This document shows, in pieces, positions 10,103 through 15,935 of a stretch of DNA of 64,000 bases. Each line of letters opens with the position of its first letter. The first letter of the stretch is position 1. The translations under genes and the position numbers were made by a program. Source of the DNA: Arenibacter sp. P308M17 (GTDB taxonomy: Bacteria; Bacteroidota; Bacteroidia; Flavobacteriales; Flavobacteriaceae); the NCBI RefSeq assembly GCF_003426735.1, contig NZ_QVON01000006.1, positions 248,001 through 312,000 on the forward strand, given 5' to 3'. The notes beneath the pieces were generated by a model, which saw nothing but the letters and a program-made list of their open reading frames with translations, was not told where the DNA came from and did not search any database.

Positions 10103-11431
10103 ATGGAACAAGGTAATTATTCAGTTGGGTTGGATATTGGAACCACCAAAATTGTAGCCATTATTGGTAAGGAAAATGAGTATGGCAAGATAGAAATATT
10201 GGGTATTGGCAGATCTAAAAGTTTGGGAGTGCACCGCGGAGTGGTCAATAATATTACGCAGACCATTAAGTCCATCCAGCAAGCTGTTGAGTTGGCCGAG
10301 GGCAATTCTGGTTTAAAGATCAGCTCTGTTGTGGTCGGTATTGCGGGACAGCATATTAGAAGTTTGCAACACAGTGATTATATCACCAGGGCCAAATCCG
10401 AAGAAGTGATCAATGAGGATGATGTGGAAAAGCTTTGTAACCAGGTATATAAATTGGTGATGCTTCCAGGGGAAGAAATTATCCATGTCCTGCCCCAGGA
10501 ATTCAAGGTAGATGGTCAGGCGGAGATAAAACAGCCCATGGGGATGTATGGGGGGAGGCTTGAAGCCAATTTCCACGTTGTGGTGGGGCAGGTTTCCTCT
10601 ATCCGTAATGTAGGAAGGTGTATTAAGAGTGCAGGTCTCGATTTAGGGAATATCACCTTGGAACCACTGGCATCCGCCAATGCGGTTTTAAGTCAGGAAG
10701 AGAAAGAGGCGGGCGTGGCGCTGATCGATATAGGTGGGGGTACCACGGATTTGGCCATCTTTAAGGATGGAATTATCCGTCATACCGCTGTAATTCCTTT
10801 TGGGGGCAATGTAATCACCGAGGATATCAAGGAAGGTTGTTCCATAATAGAAAAGCAGGCAGAGCTTTTAAAGATCAAGTTTGGTTCGGCCTGGCCGGGA
10901 GAGAACAAGGATAATGAAATTGTTTCCATCCCTGGTTTAAGGGGGCGTGAGCCCAAGGAAATTACCTTGAAAAACCTTTCCAAGATCATACATGCCAGAG
11001 TGGTGGAAATTGTGGAGCAGGTGTATGTGGAGATCAAAAATTATGGACACGAGGAACAAAAGAAAAAATTGATCGCAGGAATTGTATTGACCGGTGGTGG
11101 AAGCCAGTTAAAGCATTTAAAGCAATTGGTAGAATATATAACGGGAATGGACACTAGGATCGGATACCCCAATGAGCATTTGGCTGGGGACTCGGACGAG
11201 GAAATAGCCAGTCCGTTGTACGCCACAGCGGTGGGATTGTTGATGAACGCCGTTCAGAACAAGGCCAAGGTAAGGGAAATGCGTCAGGAAACCTTGGAGA
11301 AGGATCTGGAACATGAGGTTTTTACCGGAGAAGAACATACCCAGACCAAAACGGCCCTAAAAAAGGAGCGTAAATCTATTTTTGACAAATGGTCCGAGAA
11401 ATTGAAGGATTTCTTGGATAATGCGGAATAG
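10103..11431 (+). CDS. ftsA: Cell division protein FtsA
   Basis: Actin-like ATPase that tethers FtsZ to the membrane. The N-terminal GLDIGTTKIVAIIG (about residues 9-22) and IDIGGGTTDLAIF (about 208-220) are the phosphate-binding loops, and LTGGGSQL (about 329-336) is the adenosine motif. The C-terminal part after about residue 375 is charged and ends in a lysine-rich helix (IFDKWSEKLKDFLDNAE), a likely amphipathic membrane-binding tail. It starts three bases after ftsQ and is followed by ftsZ after 45 nt. Confidence 0.95.
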   Translation: MEQGNYSVGLDIGTTKIVAIIGKENEYGKIEILGIGRSKSLGVHRGVVNNITQTIKSIQQAVELAEGNSGLKISSVVVGIAGQHIRSLQHSDYITRAKSEEVINEDDVEKLCNQVYKLVMLPGEEIIHVLPQEFKVDGQAEIKQPMGMYGGRLEANFHVVVGQVSSIRNVGRCIKSAGLDLGNITLEPLASANAVLSQEEKEAGVALIDIGGGTTDLAIFKDGIIRHTAVIPFGGNVITEDIKEGCSIIEKQAELLKIKFGSAWPGENKDNEIVSIPGLRGREPKEITLKNLSKIIHARVVEIVEQVYVEIKNYGHEEQKKKLIAGIVLTGGGSQLKHLKQLVEYITGMDTRIGYPNEHLAGDSDEEIASPLYATAVGLLMNAVQNKAKVREMRQETLEKDLEHEVFTGEEHTQTKTALKKERKSIFDKWSEKLKDFLDNAE

Positions 11432-11476
11432 ATTATAAAAACAGGAATAGTATAGTAAACCAGTAAAATAAAAAAT

Positions 11477-13402
11477 ATGAGCAAGAACACTGAATTTGAA
11501 AGTATATCCTTTGATTTGCCCAAGAATCAGAGCAATGTAATTAAGGTCATAGGTGTTGGCGGTGGCGGTAGCAACGCCATAAACCACATGTTCCAGGCCG
11601 GTATCAATGGTGTGGATTTTGTGATTTGCAATACTGATTCGCAAGCACTTCAAAATAGTCCCGTACCCAATAAGATACAACTGGGGGTTTCGTTGACGGA
11701 AGGATTGGGCGCTGGTGCCAATCCCGAAGTAGGGGAACAGGCCGCTATTGAAAGTATGGAGGAAATCAAGCAAATGCTGGATACCACCACAAAGATGATC
11801 TTTATTACTGCCGGTATGGGCGGGGGAACAGGTACTGGTGCTGCCCCTGTCATTGCAAAAATGGCAAAAGAAATGGATGTTCTTACAGTAGGGATCGTTA
11901 CCATGCCTTTTCAATTTGAAGGGAAAATGCGTTGCCAACAGGCTCAGTTGGGAATAGAAAAATTACGTGCCAATGTAGATTCCTTGATTGTTATCAATAA
12001 CAATAAATTAAGGGAAGTATATGGCAATTTAGGATTCAAGGCCGGTTTTTCCAAGGCGGATGAAGTATTGGCTACCGCCGCTCGCGGTATTGCAGAAGTC
12101 ATTACACATCACTATACCCAGAACATAGATTTACGGGATGCCAAGACGGTATTGAGCAGTAGTGGAACGGCCATAATGGGATCGGCTATATCTTCAGGTT
12201 CCTCAAGGGCGCATGAGGCCATAATGAAGGCCTTGGACTCCCCCTTGTTGAACGACAACAAAATTACTGGTGCTAAAAATGTATTGTTGCTTATCGTTTC
12301 CGGTGCTCAGGAAATTACGATAGACGAAATAGGTGAGATTAATGACCATATTCAAAATGAGGCTGGTTTTGGGGCCAACATCATTATGGGTGTCGGTGAA
12401 GATGAGGGACTGGGCGAGGCCATCGCAGTTACGGTCATTGCCACGGGTTTTAATATAGATCAACAGGATGATATAGTAAATACGGAATCCAAAAAAATCA
12501 TTCATACGTTAGAAGATGAACAGCGTGCGGAGCATAATCTTACTCCAAGGAACGTTGTTCACCAGTTGGTCGAAGAAGAGGAAATAAAGGCAACTCCGGT
12601 GAAGCACAACCCTGTGCAAGAGGAGCCAAAAATGGATTTGATATCTACTACCAATTTTATCAGGAATTTTAATGTGTTCTATGAGGAAGTGGTGGCGGAA
12701 AATGTTCAGGACGATTTTATCATTATCAATGCCTCCGATGAGATCAAGGATATGGAAGTGGTAGATCCACGGGTTGTATCCCATAAGATGGAAGAGGAAG
12801 ATCAGTTCGAATTCAGCTTTGATATGCCTTTGGCCAAAAAGCCTGTGGAAGAGGAAGAAGAGGCGCAGCACATCATTACTTTCGATCTGGATGAAGAGGT
12901 GAAGGATTTTGAGGTAAAGGACCATGTAGAGGTAATTCCCGTGTTGGAGTACAACAAGAACGGCGAAAAACGCTATAGTTTGGACGATTATATGGAGTTG
13001 GAAAAAAAACTTACCGGGGCCAAATCCAAGGCCGAGGAGTTTGAGCCTCGTATTGTGGAGGACGAGCTGATATTTGAAAAGCGTACCATTGCCAAGCAGG
13101 AATCCAATCAGCAACGGGTGAAGGTGGAGGACGAAGATCCCGTTAATACCCCTATTGAGATTTTGTTAAAGGAACGCGCGGACGAGCGTAGAAAAAAATT
13201 GAAGGATTTTAATTATAAATTCCAGAATAGCCTTGGCAATCTGGATGAAATTTCCAAGCAGCCGGCCTATAAGCGGCAAGGGATAAGCTTAAATGAAAAT
13301 CCCAAGGAAAGTAAGGTTTCCAGAACTAGTTTAAGTGAGGACAGCAATGACGATATACAATTGCGTTCCAACAACTCCTATTTACATGACAACGTAGACT
13401 AA
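11477..13402 (+). CDS. ftsZ: Cell division GTPase FtsZ with a long C-terminal extension
   Basis: Tubulin homologue that forms the Z ring. The GTPase core occupies about residues 1-320, with GGGGSNAI, the tubulin signature GGGTGTGAAP, and NNNKLREVYGN. At 641 residues the protein is far longer than the E. coli FtsZ (383). Residues about 330-600 form a low-complexity, strongly acidic linker rich in Glu and Val. The end contains KQPAYKRQGISL, which may be the counterpart of the conserved C-terminal peptide that binds FtsA, followed by about 45 further residues. It is the last gene of the operon; a strong hairpin terminator follows 35 nt downstream. Confidence 0.95.
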   Translation: MSKNTEFESISFDLPKNQSNVIKVIGVGGGGSNAINHMFQAGINGVDFVICNTDSQALQNSPVPNKIQLGVSLTEGLGAGANPEVGEQAAIESMEEIKQMLDTTTKMIFITAGMGGGTGTGAAPVIAKMAKEMDVLTVGIVTMPFQFEGKMRCQQAQLGIEKLRANVDSLIVINNNKLREVYGNLGFKAGFSKADEVLATAARGIAEVITHHYTQNIDLRDAKTVLSSSGTAIMGSAISSGSSRAHEAIMKALDSPLLNDNKITGAKNVLLLIVSGAQEITIDEIGEINDHIQNEAGFGANIIMGVGEDEGLGEAIAVTVIATGFNIDQQDDIVNTESKKIIHTLEDEQRAEHNLTPRNVVHQLVEEEEIKATPVKHNPVQEEPKMDLISTTNFIRNFNVFYEEVVAENVQDDFIIINASDEIKDMEVVDPRVVSHKMEEEDQFEFSFDMPLAKKPVEEEEEAQHIITFDLDEEVKDFEVKDHVEVIPVLEYNKNGEKRYSLDDYMELEKKLTGAKSKAEEFEPRIVEDELIFEKRTIAKQESNQQRVKVEDEDPVNTPIEILLKERADERRKKLKDFNYKFQNSLGNLDEISKQPAYKRQGISLNENPKESKVSRTSLSEDSNDDIQLRSNNSYLHDNVD

Positions 13403-13437
13403 TTCTGTTTACAGAACTATAAATCCTAAAGTTTAGA

Positions 13438-13472
13438 CCCGAAAATAGCTTTTATTTTCGGGTTTATTTTTA
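13438..13472 (+). terminator. Rho-independent terminator of the dcw operon
   Basis: A perfect 10-bp inverted repeat (CCCGAAAATA / TATTTTCGGG) with a 5-nt loop spans 13438-13462 and is followed by a T-rich run (TTTATTTTTA). It lies 35 nt behind the ftsZ stop and separates the dcw operon from the yqeY-like gene. Confidence 0.9.
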
Positions 13473-13496
13473 TCTTCGCAGGGCTAAAAAAAAGAT

Positions 13497-13946
13497 ATGG
13501 GTTTACAGCAGCGGGTAATGGAAGATATGAAGGCGGCAATGAGGGCCAAGGACACCTTGGCATTGGAATCGTTGCGCGCTATTAAGTCGGCCTTATTGTT
13601 GGCGCAGACCGAAACAGGTCCGGGAACGGAACTGTCCGAGGAGGAGGAAGTAAAGCTGGTCCAAAAATTGGTAAAGCAGCGCAAGGATAGCGCGGTCATC
13701 TACAAGGAGCAGGGGCGTGAAGATTTGGCAGAGCCGGAATTGGCACAGGCCTTGATCATTGAAAAATTCCTTCCGGAACAATTGGGCGAGGAAGGGATAG
13801 AAAAGGTAGTAGTACAGACCATTGAAGCAGTTGGTGCTTCCGGGATGAAGGATATGGGCAAGGTTATGGGGATCGTTTCCCAGAAATTGGCCGGACAGGC
13901 AGATGGCAAGACCATATCGACTATTGTTAAAAAGAACTTAATGTAA
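13497..13946 (+). CDS. GatB/YqeY domain protein
   Basis: A 149-residue protein of the YqeY family, related to the C-terminal tRNA-binding domain of the GatB subunit of tRNA amidotransferase. It shows the family features ALESLRAIKSAL, KQRKDSAVIYKEQGREDLAEPE and the helical tail GASGMKDMGKVMGIV. The exact role of free-standing YqeY is not established. It lies alone between the dcw terminator and the accessory region that begins at the tRNA-Arg locus. Confidence 0.9.
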   Translation: MGLQQRVMEDMKAAMRAKDTLALESLRAIKSALLLAQTETGPGTELSEEEEVKLVQKLVKQRKDSAVIYKEQGREDLAEPELAQALIIEKFLPEQLGEEGIEKVVVQTIEAVGASGMKDMGKVMGIVSQKLAGQADGKTISTIVKKNLM

Positions 13947-14022
13947 ATGTAGGCAGTTGCAGTGGGCAGTGTTTTTAAATATAGGACTGCTTACTGCCGC
14001 TGCCGACCGAGAACTAAATAAT

Positions 14023-14120
14023 GGCCCCGTGGCGCAACTGAATACCCGCCCGTGCCCGAACGTGGTAGGGTAGATATATTGAACAACAGTTGGCACGTTC
14101 GGGCGGGGCGCATCAGATTT
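14023..14120 (+). pseudogene. Partial copy of the 5' half of tRNA-Arg, split by a 63-bp insertion
   Basis: Bases 14023-14044 plus 14108-14120 together repeat, without mismatch, the first 35 bases of the intact tRNA-Arg at 14364 (acceptor 5' strand, D arm and the first part of the anticodon arm up to ..CAGATTT). The sequence then departs just before the anticodon and runs into the GIY-YIG gene. Between the two parts lies a 63-bp palindromic insert (14045-14107). The copy lacks the anticodon, T arm and 3' acceptor strand, so it cannot make a tRNA. Confidence 0.85.
14045..14107. repeat. 63-bp palindromic mini-insertion
   Basis: The insert starts with CCCGCCCGTGCCCGAACGTG and ends with CACGTTCGGGCGGG. 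Its arms GCCCGAACGTG and CACGTTCGGGC are perfect 11-bp complements, and both outer ends read CCCGCCCG when compared in the same orientation. The interior of about 26 bp has no coding content. It is precisely delimited because the flanking tRNA copy can be joined across it. It looks like a REP/MITE-type element, but no family was identified. Confidence 0.7.
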
Positions 14121-14128
14121 TATAGTGA

Positions 14129-14386
14129 ATGTATAAGGTCTATGAAATATATAGTAGTAATTTTGAAAGATATTATGTTGGAATCACGGACAACATTGAA
14201 GTTCGTATAAAACAGCATAATTCTGGAAAGACAAAATCGACCAAGGCCTATGTTCCTTGGGAATTAGTTCTGACGGAGGATTACGAAACCAGGTTGGCAG
14301 CTAGAAAAAGGGAAAAATATCTAAAATCTGCTGCAGGAAGACGTTGGAGAAAATTAAATATACGGCCCCGTGGCGCAACTGAATAG
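14129..14386 (+). CDS. Small GIY-YIG nuclease-domain protein overlapping a tRNA gene
   Basis: An 85-residue single-domain protein of the GIY-YIG superfamily (YhbQ/UPF0213-like). It shows YYVGITDNIEVRIKQHNSG, which contains the Tyr-Val-Gly core and the catalytic-type Arg, then EDYETRLAARKREKYLKS with the metal-binding-type Glu. The last eight codons lie inside the tRNA-Arg gene: the peptide end RPRGATE and the stop TAG are encoded by the tRNA acceptor stem and D arm. Upstream it is flanked by a second copy of the same tRNA 5' half, so the gene sits between two 35-bp tRNA repeats. A nuclease or homing-like role is an inference. Confidence 0.8.
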   Translation: MYKVYEIYSSNFERYYVGITDNIEVRIKQHNSGKTKSTKAYVPWELVLTEDYETRLAARKREKYLKSAAGRRWRKLNIRPRGATE

Positions 14387-14437
14387 CGCATCAGATTTCG
14401 GCTCTGAGGGTTGGGGGTTTGAATCCCTCCGGGGTCA
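14364..14437 (+). tRNA. tRNA-Arg (anticodon TCG)
   Basis: A full cloverleaf can be folded by eye: acceptor GGCCCCG/CGGGGTC (one G-U pair), D stem GCGC/GCGC, anticodon stem TCAGA/TCTGA with loop TTTCGGC and anticodon TCG at 14398-14400, T stem GGGGG/CCCTC, discriminator A. The 3' CCA is not encoded (CGA follows). The T loop reads TTTGAAT, so position 56 is T rather than C, and position 19 in the D loop is A rather than G, a matched change. The gene overlaps the end of the GIY-YIG ORF by 23 nt. It marks the start of an accessory region. Confidence 0.95.
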
Positions 14438-14443
14438 CGAATA

Positions 14444-14500
14444 AACCACAAAAAAGTGGTTGTGCAAGCGAGCTTCAAAAAAGAAGCTCGCTTCTTTTTT
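14444..14500 (+). terminator. Double hairpin terminator behind tRNA-Arg
   Basis: Two hairpins in a row, each with a loop of six A residues: AACCAC/GTGGTT (14444-14461), then a perfect 11-bp stem AAGCGAGCTTC/GAAGCTCGCTT (14466-14493) followed by CTTTTTT. The second is a strong intrinsic terminator for the tRNA transcript. Its 3' arm is also the beginning of the 126-bp repeat unit that follows. Confidence 0.8.
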
Positions 14501-14820
14501 GAAGTTTGGCGAAGTGCAACTTTTTGTGGTTTTCAAAGCGGAGCTTTGAGGGATGGGCGCAGCCAATCCCCGAGTGCCGTAATGTTTCGAAAATTGTGGG
14601 ATCCAGTTGAAACTCGCTTCTTTTTTGAAGTTTGGCGAAGTGCAACTTTTTGTGGTTTTCAAAGCGGAGCTTTGAGGGATGGGCGCAGCCAATCCCCGAG
14701 TGCCGTAATGTTTCGAAAATTGTGGGATCCAGTTGAAACTCGCTTCTTTTTTGAAGTTTGGCGAAGTGCAACTTTTTGTGGTTTTCAAAGCGGAGCTTTG
14801 AGGGATGGGCGCAGCCAATC
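14487..14820. repeat. Tandem array, 126-bp unit, about 2.65 copies
   Basis: The unit starting CTCGCTTCTTTTTTGAAG occurs at 14487, 14613 and 14739, exactly 126 bp apart, and appears identical between copies by eye. The third copy stops after CAGCCAATCC at 14820. Because 126 is divisible by three, the array gives repetitive open frames on both strands (14456-14863 on + and 14435-14818 on -). These have no start context and are not genes. The unit contains short palindromes (AAAGCGGAGCTTT and GGGATGGGCGCAGCCAATCCC). Confidence 0.92.
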
Positions 14821-15057
14821 CGTTAGTGGCTCAAGTCCAAAATCTGGGTTTTTACCATTTTAAGAATATATTTATTGTCGCTTCAACAATTATAAGGTCG
14901 TTTTGGCTAGGCTATTTTTAGTTAGATGTACCATGAAAATAGGTGCTGTTTCTAATTCTACAATCTTATATTCCTAATTGCAACTGGTTTACTATGCTCA
15001 TTTTGATCGTACTATCCATAGAAAGTACTAATAAACAATTAAATAATTGTCAAGCGG

Positions 15058-15079
15058 TGCAAAAAAATACTATTTTGCA
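15058..15079. promoter_or_regulatory. Candidate operator upstream of parD
   Basis: The inverted repeat TGCAAAA-N8-TTTTGCA lies 15 bp before the parD start codon, where a ribbon-helix-helix antitoxin would be expected to bind its own promoter. Position and symmetry are the only evidence. Confidence 0.4.
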
Positions 15080-15094
15080 TCAAAAAAGATATTT

Positions 15095-15337
15095 ATGCAA
15101 ACCACTAGAAAGTCAATAACGTTCACAGAACAACAGGACAATTGGATCAAGCTCAGAGTTGAGAGGGGGGATTTTACCAATGATAGTGAATACATCCGTG
15201 AACTGGTCAGAAAAGATCAGGCAGAAAATATGAAACTGTTGGAACTGAAGCAGGCCATAGATGAAGGTCTTCAGAGCGGCCGAAGCCCTTTGAAAATAAG
15301 CGATATTATCAAGAAAGTAGATAATGGGGAGCTATAA
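15095..15337 (+). CDS. ParD-type ribbon-helix-helix antitoxin
   Basis: An 80-residue antitoxin of a type II toxin-antitoxin pair. The N-terminal beta strand and two helices (RKSITFTEQQDNWIKLRVERG, then NDSEYIRELVRKD) are the RHH DNA-binding fold of ParD/CopG proteins; the C-terminal half would bind the toxin. The frame can be extended to a TTG at 15047, but the fold begins directly after ATG 15095, so I chose that start. The end overlaps the toxin gene by 14 nt, as usual in such pairs. The module sits between copies of the local repeat family. Confidence 0.85.
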   Translation: MQTTRKSITFTEQQDNWIKLRVERGDFTNDSEYIRELVRKDQAENMKLLELKQAIDEGLQSGRSPLKISDIIKKVDNGEL

Positions 15338-15617
15338 TCTTTCCGCTAGGGCTCAATTTGATGTTATTGGAATTTATAAATACGGGATAAAGTATTTCGG
15401 TATCGAACAAGCTGTTGGTTATTTGACCGAGCTAGAAGATTTTTTGGAAGAACTGGCAGAACGCCCAGAACTCTCTAGAGATGCCTCACCAATTGCCAAC
15501 GGATTAAAGTTCTATAAATTCAAAGGCCATGTAATTTATTATTTATTTGATAATCCTGGTGAAATATACGTTGTTAGGATTCTAGGTAAAAGAATGAATT
15601 TCGATGAGCATTTGTAA
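15324..15617 (+). CDS. ParE/RelE-family toxin
   Basis: A 97-residue basic toxin with the ParE layout: two N-terminal helices (ARAQFDVIGIYKYGIKYFG), a Leu-rich helix (AVGYLTELEDFLEELAERP) and a terminal beta sheet (FYKFKGHVIYYLF...IYVVRILGKRMNFDEHL). ParE toxins usually poison DNA gyrase; the target here is inferred from the family. It overlaps the antitoxin gene, so both are translated from one mRNA. Confidence 0.85.
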   Translation: MGSYNLSARAQFDVIGIYKYGIKYFGIEQAVGYLTELEDFLEELAERPELSRDASPIANGLKFYKFKGHVIYYLFDNPGEIYVVRILGKRMNFDEHL

Positions 15618-15680
15618 GTTCAAATAAAGGATACTCATTATAGATCTTACCTTTTGTAAAGTGTTATTTAGCCTTCTACA

Positions 15681-15795
15681 TTTTGTGGTTTTCAAAGCGG
15701 AGCTTTGAGGGATGGGCGCAGCCAATCCCTTAGTTCAATTTAGGAGGGGACCGGTTGATTTGAAGTATAGCGAAGCGCAACTTTTTGTGGCTTTC
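15681..15795. repeat. Degenerate copies of the 126-bp repeat unit
   Basis: In the 318-bp gap between parE and the sulfatase gene, 15681-15729 repeats the segment from TTTTGTGG to GCCAATCCC of the tandem unit almost unchanged. 15760-15795 holds a decayed start of a further unit (TTGAAG...GCGAAGCGCAACTTTTTGTGG). ParDE therefore lies between members of the array. The rest of the gap shows nothing recognisable except the leader of the sulfatase. Confidence 0.8.
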
Positions 15796-15935
15796 TAGTC
15801 TAAGTGCCCTTAAGTCCATATCAAAAAAGAAATGGTCGACAAAGATTTAATGATGGGTTTTAGACTATATACATAGTAATCCACTAAGTTTCTTATCTTA
15901 TATTTCCAAAATCCCACCAATTAAATAACTGTCAA

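Noticed and set aside
13947-14022. RNA gene or terminator between the yqeY-like gene and the tRNA fragment
   Set aside because: Only GCAGT/GGCAG-type short repeats are seen; no stable hairpin with a T-run and no tRNA or known RNA pattern.
14487-14820. CRISPR array
   Set aside because: Units are 126 bp and directly adjacent, with no unique spacers and no cas genes in the window.
14435-14863. Repetitive open frames on both strands across the 126-bp array
   Set aside because: They exist only because 126 is divisible by three; the frames run through terminator and tRNA-flanking sequence, and the peptide text is low-complexity repeat without a start context.
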